Assembly (NCBI GenBank): GCA_021018995.1
Contig: CM037595.1
Span: 78,617,159-78,681,158, forward strand
Reading direction: 5' to 3'
Source: Chloranthus sessilifolius
Lineage: Eukaryota > Streptophyta > Magnoliopsida > Chloranthales > Chloranthaceae
Length of the DNA: 64,000 nt
The notes under the pieces were generated by a model. It made no database searches. It was not told where the DNA came from and saw nothing but the letters and a program-made list of their open reading frames with translations. Within the stretch, counting starts at the first letter, position 1, and each line of letters opens with the position of its first letter. Below are positions 1 to 11,807 of this stretch, piece by piece. The translations under genes and the position numbers were made by a program.

Positions 1-86
1 ATACAGCTCATGAGCAGCATCAGCCACCAACACCTCCAGTGGCTCCGACACCACCAGTGTCTTCAGCTTTTACCTAGTTTAGGAGG

Positions 87-1076
87 ATGAGACCTCCTAG
101 CTTTTCAGGACAGGTAGACACCATGGCAGTTGAGAACTGGCTGAGTGAGATGGAAAAGGTTTTTAGTGTGCTCACGTGTACAGAGGACAAGAGCGTCCAT
201 TGGGCAGCCTACATGTTAGACGGGGAGGCTGGGCCATGGTGGAAGCCCGTTTCACAGACTAGGGCTCAGGAGACCCAGACATGCCATGGACATGGGACGA
301 GTTCGTCGAGGAATTCAATAAACAGTACTTCTCGAAAGTGGTGAGGAACCAGATGGAAGTTCAATTTTTACAGTTAGTACAAGGGAAGATGACTGTGAGA
401 GAATACGGAGTCGAGTTCATGCGACTCGTTCGCTTTGCGCCCGACTATGTCATCACAAAGATGATGAAAGCAAAGAGGTTTCAGCAAGGTTTGAAGCTGG
501 ACGTGAGGCGAGGAGTAGTACCATTCCAACTGAGGATCTATGGTGAGGTCATTAGCAAAGTGCTCATAGTGGAGGAAGAAAATAATAATAAATACCGCCA
601 GAGAGAGCAACAAGGAAGGTGGAATACGGACCAGAGCAGAACGGGGAATTATGAACCGGTGAACAAAAAGTCGATGACTGCTGTTCCAAGGAGGTTATGG
701 GAGATCGATGCAGCAGAGCAACCAGCAAAAATTTCCATTGCTTGCGTCGGGGAGGCCGATGAGATACAAGAGCCCTGCTATTACTACCGGAGCTATAGTT
801 ACTCAGGGGTTCTCGCGAGTAGCTTCTTCCACACCTCGTGAGATTTGTGCCAAGTGTGGCAAGTCTCATAGAATAGCTGACTGTAGGTAGGGAACTCAGG
901 GTTGCTTTAGATGTGGCAAGGTGGGCCACTTGATCAAGGAATGCCCTGAGATGAATAAAGGGAAGACGGCTTCAGCACCTATTCCACGACCTATACAAGC
1001 GAGGAAGCCAATTGTCCAAGGGAGAGCCTACGCAGTCACAGCTCAAGAGGCTCAGAATACAAACGATGTTATTTAA
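87..1076 (+). pseudogene. Tekay-like gag remnant with two CCHC zinc knuckles
   Basis: Translation starting MRPPSFSGQVD leads into a Retrotrans_gag-type domain (for example WDEFVEEFNKQYF, and a helix-rich stretch around 330-560). Gag forms the virus-like particle and binds element RNA. Two zinc knuckles follow: CAKCGKSHRIADC near 846-887 and CFRCGKVGHLIKEC at 903-944, both C-x2-C-x4-H-x4-C. A paired knuckle is usual for this lineage. The N-terminus may begin before base 87. The remnant is an old, broken copy. Confidence 0.85.
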
Positions 1077-1255
1077 GGTGAACTTCCTTTTAAATAAAGA
1101 ATTTCAATTCTAGAAATTTTTAGATAGAGAAGGTGCATCCATATTTAGAAGATATAAGAAAAACTTGCATGTGATAAATTCTAGTATGATAATAAACACT
1201 ATATATATGTGTATATATGGTTAAGTATGTTACAAATATATAAGAAGAAAAGCTA
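1077..1255. other. AT-rich stretch between gag and protease
   Basis: About 180 bp of AT-rich sequence with TATATATGTGTATATATGG-like runs separates the end of gag from the protease. It shows no coding signature, whereas related elements usually have a short coding linker here. It could be an inserted fragment or a strongly decayed linker; I cannot tell which. Confidence 0.45.
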
Positions 1256-1570
1256 TGTGACATACGAAGCTCGAGTGTTGACAGACTCGGGGTCTACCCA
1301 CTCTTTGTTACCCCTCGCTTCACCAAGAGGATGAAAGTCGACCCGGAGGAGTTAGACTTCGTTTTAACCGTGGCTGTTCCTACTGGAAAATTGGTTGATA
1401 TCGAAAAGGGTTGCAACTCCGTGATCGTGAGGGTCATGGATGGAGACGTCTTTGAGCTACCGGTGAACTTAATTCTGTTAGACATGCAAGGATTCAACGT
1501 GATCCTTGGCATGGATTGGTTATTGACTCACTGTACGATGGTAGATTGCAAGAACAAGGTCGTCATCTTC
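1256..1570 (+). pseudogene. Retropepsin-like aspartic protease remnant
   Basis: The active-site loop DSGSTHS is encoded from about 1284. Further on, DMQGFNVILGMDWL (about 1480-1521) matches the conserved second half of plant Ty3-gypsy proteases (ILGMDWL). The enzyme cuts the element polyprotein. It lies in order between gag and RT. Confidence 0.85.
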
Positions 1571-1739
1571 AGACCCAATACGAGTAGATCATTTAGATTT
1601 CGAGGAGAGAGGTCGACACACATGCCACTTATCTCGGCAGTCAGGGCTGAGCGATTAATCAGAAAAGGGTGTAGTGGATACTTGGCATTTTTGAAGGAGC
1701 ATAAAGAGGAGAAGAATGTTATCTCTGAGATAGCAGTTG

Positions 1740-3095
1740 TGTGAGACTTCACCGATGTATTTCCGGAGGAGTTACTCGGATTACCTCCAGAGTGAGAAGT
1801 AGAATTCGCTATCGACTTAGCACTAGGAACGGAGCCTGTTTCTAAAGCACCATATAGAATGGCTCCTGCTGAGTTGAAGGAGTTGAAAGAGCAGTTATAA
1901 GAACTAATAGATAAGGGGTTTGTTATACTGAGCGTGTCTCCATGGGGAGCACCGGTCTTGTTTGTAAAGAAGAAAGATGGGTCAATGCATTTGTCCATTG
2001 ACTATCGACAATTGAACAAACTTACTATTAAGAATTGATACCCTTTGCCTACGGTAGATGACCTGTTTGATCAACTGCAAGGAGCAAGGTATTTCTCCAA
2101 GATCGATCTGAGATCTGGATACCATCAGTTGAGAGTCAAGGCAGAGGATATTAAGAAGACTGCATTCAGGACTCGATACGGACACTATGAGTTCCTAGTG
2201 ATGCCGTTTGGGTTAACAAATGCCCCGGCATCATTCATGGATCTGATGAATAGGGTGTTTAAACCACACCTAGACTCTTGTGTAGTAGTGTTTGTTGACA
2301 ACATCCTGATCTATCCGAAATCCAAAGAAGAGCATGAGAAGCACTTAAGAATAGCCCTACAGACTCTACGTGAACACCAGTTGTATGCCAAGCTCAGCAA
2401 ATGTGAGTTTTGGTTAGAAGAAGTTAACTTTTTGGGACATATCGTCTCAAAGCTTGGTGTCACTGAAGATCCAGCAAAGATTGAAGCAGTGGTGAATTGG
2501 GAGCAACCAAAGACCGTGACTGACATCCGTAGTTTCCTTGGATTAGCAGGTTACTATTGGCGTTTCGTTGAGGGTTTTTCAAAGATATCAGGACCAGTCA
2601 CGAGACTTACACGGAAGGATGCAAGGTTTGAATGGACTGAGGCATGCGAGAAGAGTTTTCAAGAACTCAAGAAGAGACTCACTTTAGCTCCAGTGTTAGC
2701 TATTCCTTCAGGCAGTGGAGGGTTCGCAGTATATAGTGATGCTTCATATACTGGTTTGGGCTGTGTGCTTAATCAACACAAAAAGGTGATAGTGTATGGG
2801 TCGAGACAGTTGAAAGAGCATGAGAAGAATTATCCGACACATGACCTGGAATTAGCAACAGTCATTTTCGCGCTCAAGATTTGGAGACATTACTTGTACG
2901 GTGAGACGTTTGAGATATTCACCGACCATAAGAGCCTCAGATATCTGTTTACACAAAAGGAACTAAATATGAGGCAGCGCAGATGGATGAAGTTTCTCAA
3001 AGACTATGACTGTTCCATATAGTACCATCCAGGCAAGGCTAATGTAGTGGTTGATGCCTTGAGTCGGAAGAGTTCAACTCAATTGGCTAGTTTAA
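1740..3095 (+). pseudogene. Reverse transcriptase plus RNase H remnant (Ty3-gypsy)
   Basis: RT blocks appear in order: a connector ending VKKKDGS-like near 1965, [20 protein letters not shown] (2045 onward), [20 protein letters not shown], the catalytic-box region FVD near 2296, and [17 protein letters not shown] near 2535. RNase H follows with [13 protein letters not shown] (about 2731) and [22 protein letters not shown] (about 2920). The pair copies element RNA into DNA and removes the template. This is the best-preserved part of the copy. Confidence 0.93.
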
Positions 3096-3229
3096 TTTTG
3101 GGTATGCACAGATGGAAATTGGTTGAAGATCTGACACTATATGATGCAAACATTGAGTCACAAGCTACAGGAGCCTTCTTAGCTAATATCTCAGTGAGAC
3201 CGATGATATTTGAGCATATCCATGAACTA

Positions 3230-4500
3230 TAGATGAAAGACCCGGCGCTAACTAAGATTCGTCAAGATGTAATTGAAGGCATTGGATCTGAGTTTTCGAC
3301 CAAAGAGGATGGTTCCTTATTGTTCAAGGGCCGTCTCTGTATTCTAGACAATGCCGATTTGCGGCGAACAATTCTTGATGAATCTCACAAGTCAAGCTAT
3401 GCTATCACCCGGGAAGCACAAAGATGTATCAAGATTTGAAAAAGAATTACTGGTGGAGAGGCTTGAAACAAGATGTGGCAGAGTACGTGCCGCAGTATTT
3501 GACGTGTCAGCAAGTCAAGATCGATCATAGACACCCCACAGGCCTATTGCAGCCTCTACCTATACCGGAATGGAAGTGGGAATCGATCTCTATGGACTTC
3601 ATCGTTGGGCTACCACGTATTGCAAAGAAGTACAATGCCATTTGGGTAGTAGTCGATCGATTGACCAAATCAGCACACTTCTTGCCTTACAAAATGATGT
3701 ACATGGTGGAAAGACTAGCAGAGCTGTATATGAAAGAGATTGTCCGTTTGCATGGGATTCCGAGTAGCATTATTTCAGACCGTGACCCATTATATATGTC
3801 AACGTTTTGGAAGAAATTTTAAGAAGGAATGGGAACGCGACTAGATATCAGTACGACATTCCATCCGCAAACCGATGGATAGACTGAGAGGGTCAATCAG
3901 ATCATTGAGGACATGCTTAGAGCATGTATGTTGGAATTGCAAGGATCATGGGATCAGCACCTGCTGTTGATTGAGTTTGTATACAACAACAGTTTTCAGA
4001 TGAGCATTGGGATGGCACCATATGAAGCTCTTTATGGACGGCGATGTAGATCACCCATCAATTGGAAAGAAATCGGGGAGAAATTTATTTTGGGACCCGA
4101 GATACTTGAAGATAATGCCACCTATGTTCGAATGATAAGGGCCAAACTCAAAGCGGCTCAGAGCAGACCGAAAAGCTACGCCGATATCAAGCGGACGAGT
4201 GTAGACTTCAAGGTGGGTGAACACGTGTTCGTGAAAGTGTCACCTATGAAGCGAGTGATGAGGTTTGGAAAGAGAGGGAAGCTAAGTCCTCGCTATCTTG
4301 GACCGTTTGAAGTTTTGGGTGGAGTAGGGGACGTTGCTTACCGCATTGGGTTGCCATCGTTATTTGATCAGGTACACAATGTGTTCCATGTATCTATGCT
4401 CAGGAAGTACCTTAACGACCCTGATCACGTGTTGAGCGGTCAATCATTCGAGATGCATGAGGACATGACTATGATCGAAGAGCCGGTGGAGAATTTGGAT
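3230..4500 (+). pseudogene. Integrase remnant (Ty3-gypsy)
   Basis: After RNase H comes an integrase: an N-terminal zinc-binding area (YWWRGLKQDVAEYV then LTCQQVK near 3440-3520), the core with SMDFIVGLPR (about 3591), ISDRDPLYMSTFW (about 3772) and HPQTDG followed by RVNQIIEDMLRACM (about 3860-3930), and the C-terminal GPFEVLGGVGDVAYR and HNVFHVSMLRKY (about 4300-4410), which is typical of chromoviruses. Integrase inserts the DNA copy into the host genome. Confidence 0.9.
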
Positions 4501-4645
4501 TGAAAGGAACAAGTGTTGCGAACAAAAGTGATTCCATTAGTACTTGTTCGATGGGAGCATCATTTGGCCGAAGAAGCTACATGGGAATGAGAGGCCGACG
4601 TGAAAGAACAGTATCCGAGCTTGTTTGCGACAGCTTGAGAGTTAA
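4501..4645 (+). pseudogene. C-terminal chromodomain remnant
   Basis: The stretch LVRWEHHLAEEATWE (about 4540-4590) is the hallmark of the chromodomain fused to integrase in plant chromoviruses, where it is thought to steer insertion towards certain chromatin. It directly follows the integrase and is shortly followed by the end of coding sequence. Confidence 0.8.
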
Positions 4646-4648
4646 AAT

Positions 4649-4849
4649 TGTATCACCGCAAGCATGGTTGTGGATTTAAATTATATGTTGTAATTCAATG
4701 TCGATCTTTTGATCAATTCATTCAAGAGAAACAATTTTATCCACATAGCGTTCCTAATGCAATGTTAAATGCCGTGATGATGTATTTTGTAGAACCAATG
4801 ACCAACTGATCATGTTTTACCAAGGAACTAAAAGAAACAGAAAGCTTTA
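4649..4849. other. Unresolved junction, possible LTR start
   Basis: TGTATCACCGC at 4649, just after the chromodomain, resembles a Tekay LTR start (TGTAACAYCC). The following 200 bp carry no coding signal. The junction between the chromovirus and element A probably lies here, but I could not place it. Confidence 0.35.
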
Positions 4850-5484
4850 AAAATCGGAAGAATCTGATCAAAACCGATTAATCAATTTTCAAATCGATTA
4901 ATCGATTTGGGATTTCTATTAATCAATTTTGGTCGATTAGTCGACTGGCATGCACCAGTGAGTGGAAATTTAATGAAGATTTAGGAAATGAAAGAAGTGA
5001 AATTTTTGATTAATTGATCGTGGATTTCGATTAATCGATCAAGAGATTCGATTAATCGAGTAACTTAAATTTTTTTGAAAAACTTTAAGAATTTTCACGA
5101 TTTCGATTAATCGAAGTAAAATTTTGATTAATCGATTTGGGATTTCGATTAATCGAACTGGAAGTTCGACTTATCGAGTCACTTAAGAATTTTGGGAAAA
5201 ATTTGAAGGACCTTACAATTTCGATTAATCGAAGTAAAATTCGATTAATCGATTTTGGGATTTCGATTAATCGACTTGGAGTTTCGATTAATCGACTGGC
5301 TCACACCAGTGAGCTCGAAAACTTAAAAATTTAAATGACTACGATTTTGATTAATCGAAATGATTTCGATTAATTGATTTTGGAAATCGATTAATCGATT
5401 TCGCCCGGCTGATTTTGGAAATCGATTAATTGATTTTGGAAATCGATTAATCGATTTCGCCCGATTAATCGATTAATCGGAGTC
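4850..5484. repeat. Array of TCGATTAATCGA palindromes
   Basis: More than fifteen copies of the 12-bp palindrome TCGATTAATCGA, or slightly changed forms of it, occur every 20-50 bp, separated by unrelated words such as TTTGGGATT and CTTAAAAATT. The array ends a few bases before a TATA box and an opposite-strand gene of element A. The same word family fills 18080-18560 in a Tekay-type LTR. Confidence 0.9.
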
Positions 5485-5497
5485 TATATATATATAA
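5485..5497 (+). promoter_or_regulatory. TATA box of the antisense gene of element A
   Basis: A run CTATATATATATAA directly follows the palindrome array and is about 225 bp before the ATG at 5722. The intervening sequence is pyrimidine-rich (TTCTTCTTCTTCTC), as in plant 5' leaders. Confidence 0.55.
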
Positions 5498-5721
5498 TGA
5501 GGGGGATTTCACCTCATTCAAAATCATTTGAAGTTTTTCCTTGCACCCCTTCTTCTTCTTCTCTCTGACCGACTTTGCAACTAGGGTTTTTGGGCATTTT
5601 AGATCGATTTCGGATCGAAATCGCGTAGCATTGGATCGAATACCAAAGGTAAACCCTAGATTTTTACCTTCTTTCCATTTCAAATCGTTAAACCCTAGTT
5701 TTTCTTGAATTTTCACCTAAA

Positions 5722-7218
5722 ATGCCGCCTAAAATGCGTTTGTCTTCGAAGAAGGCAACATCTAAGCTCCCGGTTCGGCGTAAGAACGCCGCACCGCCAC
5801 CACCTACTCCATCACCTGTGAGGACTCCATCATCGTCGGCATCGGATACCACATCCGGTTTGACGAGCGCGTCTTCGTGCAAATCTTCACCGATCCCACC
5901 ACCACCCGAGAATATCACCCAACCAAATGAGTGGTGGGCAGCTAAGACCATCGAAGATGACACTATTTACAAATCCCGATGTAGCGGGCGAGACCTAATG
6001 GGCTTAAAATTCTCTCGTGAAGGCCGGCCTCGACAACCTTTTGAATCCAATCCGCGGGTCCTACTACCCTAGATTGGTCTGCCTATTTTACAAAGGGCTC
6101 AAGGAGGGGCCTATCGACGACGTAGTCACGACCACCATTGAGGCTCGTGACTATACTTTTACTCGTCACCACATCCACGAGGTTCTCGAATGTTACCTCG
6201 ACTTTGTGCCCGAGACCACCCTCTTCCCACCCTTTACGGAAGAGGTGAAATTTGAAGAAATAATGACCCGCATGACTAAAGGGAAGAAGGGGTCAGGATC
6301 GTCCATTAGGAGGGTCGATCTCCCCCATTACATGTGGATGCTTGATTCCATAATCAAGTGCAACCTCTACCCCATGTGCCACGACACCGAGCGGGTGGAG
6401 TTAGTGCAGCAGGCACTCTACGCGGCCTTATGTGGCCGTTGGTTTGACGCTACGAAGATCATCCTCGAGGGGATGGCCTATATAAAGGGAAAGTTAATGA
6501 AGGGTAATTTGAGGCCCAAAGAAAAAATGCCCTATGTTTGACTCATCTCAAGCATGCTGGAGTGTTACTCAGACACTCTGGAGTATGCCGTTTTGCCCCA
6601 CGAGGAGAGGGCTACGGATCACGTGAAGCAATTCTCCATTGCTTCATGGATCCGTAGCTACAATTTGCTCAAGAGGTCCCTGCCAGCTCAGGGCCCTGCA
6701 CCAGTACCAGCAGCAGCAGCACCAGTAGCACCACCACCACCCCCACCACCACATCAGGACCCACCCATGGGGGGGCACCCTCCCATACCACCGCCTCACC
6801 TACGCCGCCAGTGCAGTCTATGGTAGCTACACCGACTTCTTCATATCGCCGGTGAGCGACTCGCCAGGTGCCTATGATAGAGGATGTGTTGGCCCAGATG
6901 GAGGCCAACAACAAGAGGATGAATCGACGGATGGAATTTTTGATGTACCACACTCTACGGTACATCTATCTGTTGGACTACCAGCAATGCCTCGCGCAGG
7001 AGAAGGCATGGACTACGGGTCAGATAGCTTTCCATACGGGTGCAGTTTTCCATGCGAGCACATTTGCTGCTGATGCATCTGGCTCGGTGCCCAAGAGGCT
7101 GCTGCGAGATGACCTAGTCACCACACGAGCAGCCGTTCATGAGAAGCTGCTCGGCACCACTCGGCCGGAGAGGAGGCCACGTGAGCTTCAGCGGAGGATA
7201 TTTCTTTTTGCATTGTAA
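5722..7218 (+). pseudogene. Antisense cargo gene of element A: 'putative plant transposon protein' domain
   Basis: On the strand opposite to element A's gag lies a gene with a basic Ser/Pro-rich N-terminus (MPPKMRLSSKKATSK), then a conserved domain (YYPRLVCLFYKGLKEG, YTFTRHHIHEVLECYLDF, VDLPHYMWMLDSIIKCNLYP, LISSMLECYSD; roughly 6040-6660) that matches the family often named 'putative plant transposon protein' (Pfam PF20167, from memory). A Pro/Ala-rich linker (about 6680-6810) and a helical tail with QMEANNKRMNRRMEFLMYH (about 6890-6950) follow. The function of this family is unknown to me. The position, antisense between the pol trace and the missing 3' end of A, is the slot used for additional antisense genes in Tat-lineage elements. 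The copy has a few breaks. Confidence 0.7.
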
Positions 7219-7560
7219 TTCAAACACTGGAAATGCTCAACGATGTAAATTTTAGAAAATTATAATGAAATCAAAACCATTTGTAATGGTCCCATGTTGG
7301 GAAGTAGTTTGATTATTTCGTCCACATGTCAGACTTGATTGTGTAAGTGCTGAATGATTATAATGTATCATAACTTTTTAGCAAGATTGAGGTGAATGGT
7401 AGTTAACGAGTGATTGCATCACTTATCATTTGAAAGTTTTCAGTTTTATCCTCAAGGGGATTTTGAAAATCATTTGACTCATTGTCCGAAAGAGAAATAA
7501 AGGGGTGAAGAAGAGGTAAGGTTTATTGATATGAGGGTAACTTCTTATTTAACCAAAATT
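7219..7560. other. 3' flank of the antisense gene, no gene seen
   Basis: AT-rich sequence after the antisense gene with AATGAAAT-type possible polyadenylation signals near 7266. Nothing else was recognised. Confidence 0.4.
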
Positions 7561-8260
7561 TGAAATAGTAGTCAACTACTTTCTTCTCGGGTGGATAATG
7601 CGGTGCCATAATTGAGCTCTCCATCATGGTTTGGCACCATCAAATCCTCAAATTCTATGGTTAGCAGGAGTTTTATCCTCCTCCAATCACCGTACGATGA
7701 TATCTAGTAGTGTGAAGATGTCAGGGATGCCCTCGTGGCTTGCTTATACTTCTCAAATAAGACTACCAGGAATGTCCTCACAATTTTCTTATGCTTCCCT
7801 AAATTCATTGACTGTTCATTTGTCGTATTGCTTTCGCTCAATTGTGCTTATTTTCTGTATATTTTCTTGAAACAACCTGCTAACGTAAGAATTATGAGGT
7901 TTGATAGAACCTTGCATTTTCATTTTTTCTGCTCTAACATTAACTCCCATGGCTGGAGGGTGTGTGAGAATCCAAAGTTTTCTATATTTCATAAAGAGAG
8001 TTTCATGATCCACTAGTCCTTTTGATCAACTCGCTCAAATAGGAAGGTGGTCAATGAGTTAGATGATTACCAAAATGGTTTCAAAAATAATGACCTACGA
8101 CCGGCGAATGCCTTACGATGACTGCGAGGATGATACATGTAAGAGTATGCCTGTCTAGGCTATGAGACATGATGATGACTGAATTATAATTCCAAGGGTT
8201 AGGAAGTCCTTCCCTTGTGACAAGTTCCTAGGCATGCTGCCGAGATAATGTAGCTACTCC
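7561..8260 (-). repeat. Spacer shared by elements A, B and C, with a trace of the pol end
   Basis: 7600-7830 is clearly homologous to 43570-43800 in element B and, inverted, to 55770-56010 in element C (shared words GATATCTAGTAGT, GGGATGCCCTCGT, AGGAGTTTTATCCTCCTCC). 8195-8255 resembles the B sequence coding for the last residues of pol (44171-44240). The block lies just downstream of pol in all three copies, so it is a conserved noncoding part of this family. Confidence 0.75.
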
Positions 8261-9239
8261 CCTTGTGGTTTTTGATTTCCCTCCAGGTGAGGCGATTGTG
8301 TAGGCATTATTTCTTAGCACCAGCTCCTCGACTTCGAGTTCTTGGCCAGGTAAGAATTATAGGTGAGAGATATTGTTGGGCAATGTATATATTTTTATTT
8401 TGTATATATTTTGTATATTTTTTGTTATTATTGTGGTATTATTGTACAACATCAGTTCCTTAAGCGGAGACTGACTCAGGAAGTCCGTTTGGTGGGACAT
8501 GTTGAATGGTCAGATTGATTGTTCGATTAGATGATACTGTTTTGGGGTCCTCGATCCCTCTTGATCTGATTGATTTGGGATGAGAGAGATGTTATGTTTA
8601 GGTTTGTGTTTTTGATGATATGAGATTTGTCAAAATAGGTGTGGCGTCTTTTAACTTCTTCTTTTGATAAATCTTTTATAGTCAGGGCCTCCTTGTCGGG
8701 AGGGACCTTCTTTAATTTTTCGATAGGGTGAGGCATTTTGAAAAGTTGGAGCATAGAGTTGTTAGAGTATTTTTCGGAGTGATATATAGGTTGTTGGAAA
8801 GTTGTTCATGGGTGAAGTTGCAGTGGAAACTGTTGAGAGGGAAGGTAGTGTTGTAAAGGTAATGAGAAGATAAGGCAGAGGTAGAGGAGGAGGAGACGCG
8901 AGGGCGTAGACCAAGGTGGACCTTTTCTCCATGTGGGACGGTTTTATCTTCTCTTATTTCGTTTGATGTGTATTTTGGGTTTATCGTGAGGTTGTTTTGA
9001 AGTTTTGTTTATAATTTTTGGAGGAGGTTTAGTGTCGAGAGTTTGGTGTAGTAGTTTTGTTGGTTGGGGGGGGGGGGTTCCGTGAAGGTTTTGATCGTGA
9101 GATCTATGGAGATTTGGATCTGGCGATCATAAGCGATTTTAGTTGTGATGTTGTTGTCATGCTGTGGCAAGATTCGACGATCAAGTGGCATATTGATTTG
9201 GATGTGGATTGGGGTCGTAGGATTTAAGTTTGGTTTGAT
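8261..9239. other. Unassigned interior of element A
   Basis: About 1 kb with no recognised domain on either strand. It holds an AT-rich patch (8370-8450), a purine-rich patch (8840-8910) and a run of about 13 G at 9066-9078. It occupies the place where pol would be expected. Confidence 0.4.
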
Positions 9240-10420
9240 TTTGAAAGTAGGAGCGATGATCGGCTCCTTGATAGGTTCGGTGTTGGCTCAAAGGTGAGTG
9301 GAGTTGGCATTGTAGGAATAGGTTCAGTTTTAGTGATGGGTTCATGTTCAAAAATAGGCTCGGGTTTGACGATAGGTTCAGGTTTAACAATGGGTTCTAG
9401 TTTGATGAAGGGTTCGCCTTTGATGGTGGGTTCGAGCTTGTGGATGGGTGTAGGGTCGATGATAGGTTTGGGTCTAGGTTCGACGACTGGTTTAAGTTCA
9501 ATGATTGGTTTGGTTTCATGTTCGATGAGACGTTCAAGTTCGATCATGGATTTAGGTTCGATGATGGGTTCATGTTCGAGGATAGGTTTAGATTCACCGA
9601 TAGTTTGGGGCTTGATGTCAGATTTGTATTCGGTGATCAGTTTAGGTTGGACGATAGGTTCAAGTTTGATGACAGGTTTAGATCTGATGATAGGTTTAGG
9701 TTCGGTGACAAGTTTAGGTTCGATGATTTGTTTGAGTTTGATGATAGGCTTAGATTTGATAATAGGTTTGGGTTTGGGGTTCAGTTTTGGGGTTGGTGAG
9801 GTGATAAGTTCGGTGGTGAGTTCAGGTTTTAAAGCGGGTGTAGAGATTGCTTTGTGAGTTGGTTATGAGATTGGTTCGACAGTTGATCCTGGGGTGAGTG
9901 AAATGGATGGTTCAGAGGTATGTTTGATAACAGACTTAGGTTCAAGATTTTGTTTTGAAGTTGGTGAGGTGGTAGTGAGTTTAGGTTTAGAGGCGGGTGT
10001 AGAAGTTGACTCGAGAGCTAGTTCGGAAGTTGGGGGGGTGAGGTTTTTGTTCTTGTGCTTGATCAGGGGTTCAAGTTTCAAAGTTGGTTCAGGTGTAAGG
10101 GGGCTGGCAACTTGAGGAAGGGGCTAATTTGGTTTCGAAATCTGTGGGGCAATGTGTTTGGTACTGTGTTCAATTTTAGGGGTTTGTTTCATAGTTGAAT
10201 TAGAAGCGAGAGGGCTAGTGATTTTGGGGTTACATTGGATTACGGGTTTGGGTTCGGAGTTAAGTTTTGTGATTGGTTTAAGTATGAATGGTGTCGTATA
10301 ATACCGATTGATTAGTTCGAAAATTACTTTTAGAATTGGCACGTGAGCCTGTTCAGGGGTAGTTTGTGTTATTAGTTTGGGCGACTGTTCAAGAGGTGTG
10401 GGGGTTGATTCGTTTGTTGG
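9240..10420 (-). pseudogene. Gag-linked Pro/Glu/Lys repeat domain of element A (distal part)
   Basis: The minus strand encodes a degenerate repeat of the type EPKPII / KPEPIV (for example KLEPIVKPEPIVKPEPIFEHE near 9370-9430) for several hundred residues. At DNA level this is a 6/12/18-bp repeat of GGTTCGATGATAGGTTTA-like words on the plus strand. The plus-strand open frames rich in Gly/Leu/Ile (9294-9857) are shadows of it. The repeat follows gag in element A and has no counterpart in the pol-bearing element C, whose gag tail is Asn/Gln- and Pro-rich. Function unknown; the composition suggests an extended, disordered region. Confidence 0.6.
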
Positions 10421-10425
10421 TAGGT
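10421..10425. other. Target-site duplication TAGGT (left copy)
   Basis: TAGGT lies directly before the solo LTR, and TAGGT recurs at 12658-12662 directly after it. Confidence 0.75.
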
Positions 10426-10574
10426 TTTCATAACCTGAGATTTTTGGGAACCGTGCACATCACATACCATGCATGTGTATCACATATCATGCACGTGTAT
10501 TTGTGATTCACAAGGAAACCAAAAAAACTACATATATACCCTATGTGTGTATATGTGAAACATTCCAGCTTTTA

Positions 10575-10583
10575 CTATATAAG
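10575..10583 (+). promoter_or_regulatory. TATA box of solo LTR 1
   Basis: CTATATAAG occurs about 150 bp into the LTR, followed by a purine-rich leader-like stretch (AGTGAAAGTGGGGAGGAGAG). The position fits a U3/R border. Confidence 0.55.
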
Positions 10584-10904
10584 TGAAAGTGGGGAGGAGA
10601 GTCTCTCCTACGTAACTTAAATTGGCATAGATAGAGAGAAGGTAAAATAGAGAGAAAGAGGAGAAGGTTTGCAAAAGAGGAGGAGAGGTTCATTGGTTTT
10701 AAGCAGTAGAGAACCTTAGAAATTTTTACGTTTAGACGAAGCTTGGATCAAACTATAGGAGATCTATCGAGTAAGGTATGGTTTTAGATGCTTACGTATG
10801 TTTTAAGTAGAGCATAAACTACTAGACTAATTATCCTTGACATTAATAAGCCTCTCATGAAGAAGGTAATAGTTCTTGAACAGATAGAGAACTTACATCT
10901 TTTC

Positions 10905-11212
10905 GTTGCTCCCTCGAGCGGTCTAAATGGCTCGCTCGAGCGAGGACAGAAGGAATATTTTGAGCATATTCACGTTTTGGACTCGCTCGAGCGAGACCCA
11001 CAGTGAAGGAGAAGCTCGCTCGAGCGAGGCATCGCATAGAGCTCCAGGTACTTCAAATTATAATCGCTCGAGCGAGGAATAATTACCGCTCGAGCGATGA
11101 ATAGTGCTCGCTCGAGTGATGAATAATGACCGCAAGAGCGATGAATTGTGATCGCTCGAGCAAGGTCAAGTGCTCGCTCGAGCGATATTAAATGACCGCT
11201 CGCACGAGGATT
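10905..11212. repeat. Array of CGCTCGAGCG palindromes in solo LTR 1
   Basis: About eleven copies of a palindrome of up to 14 bp (CTCGCTCGAGCGAG) occur every 20-60 bp, several as exact copies (near 10930, 10980, 11010). Spacers are unrelated AT-rich words (GAATAATTAC, GATGAATAGTG). The array lies about 300 bp downstream of the TATA box, so it would be in the transcript leader. Confidence 0.9.
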
Positions 11213-11520
11213 TACCCGATTTTCTCATTTCTTTTAGTGTAAATTATGAGAGCTGTGTTTCGAAAGGTTCTAGAGACCATTCTAAGTAAATTCGTAACAC
11301 ATGCGATGTAGGTGAGACGTGAGTTGTTACGCGTAAACCTCTACGAGAAAGGAGCGCGTTGGATTTTGCTTGAGGTAGGGAATATCTTGAAACATGTACT
11401 TAATTCGTCAAAACTTTGTATGTAGAGTATTTTAATCATGTAGAGCATCTCAAGAGAATAGTCATATTAAATATGTTTCCAAAACGTGTGTGTGTGGGTG
11501 AACTTAAACGGAACCATGAA

Positions 11521-11807
11521 GTCCCCAGGGGACGTAGAATTGTAATAATGAGCATCTGAATGATGCATTAAACCTGTAGCATCCCAGGGATGCAGATGAA
11601 ACCAAATGGTGAAACAAAAGAAGAGCGATGATGCCTAATGTAATAAAATTAGCACAATCACGGTGAATAACTATATGTAGACCACATTCGATATTTTCTT
11701 ATTAGAATACCCCACCGACGTGGCGGGATAACCATGACTGACTCGGTAGGATATCCGTGACCAGTACGGCGGCCAAACAGTACACCTATAGCACATCCCA
11801 GGGATGT
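11521..11807 (+). repeat. Hairpin series in solo LTR 1
   Basis: Four perfect short inverted repeats stand in a row: GTCCCCAGGGGAC (11521-11533), GCATC-TGAAT-GATGC (11552-11566), GCATCCCAGGGATGC (11579-11593) and ACATCCCAGGGATGT (11793-11807). The last two differ by a paired G-C to A-T change that keeps the stem. Counterparts lie in LTR 2 at 18865-19223. Confidence 0.8.

Larger units (their letters stand above)
1..4648 (+). mobile_element. Ty3-gypsy chromovirus (Tekay-like), internal coding region
   Basis: The order gag, protease, reverse transcriptase, RNase H, integrase and C-terminal chromodomain on one strand identifies a Ty3-gypsy chromovirus, and the long gag with two zinc knuckles plus the chromodomain fits the plant Tekay/Del lineage. 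The 5' LTR and start of the element lie before the window. The copy is a fossil with roughly ten breaks. A possible 3' LTR start (TGTATCACC) is seen at 4649, but no full LTR follows, so the element seems to end against the neighbouring element A. Confidence 0.9.

Noticed and set aside
9294-9857. Long plus-strand frame rich in Gly, Ser, Leu, Met and Ile
   Set aside because: It is the complement of the Pro/Glu/Lys repeat on the sense strand of element A; repeats keep all frames open, so length alone is no support.
10905-11212. Palindromic repeats separated by unique spacers resemble a CRISPR array
   Set aside because: Repeats are only 10-14 bp, spacing is irregular, the context is a plant LTR, and there are no cas genes.
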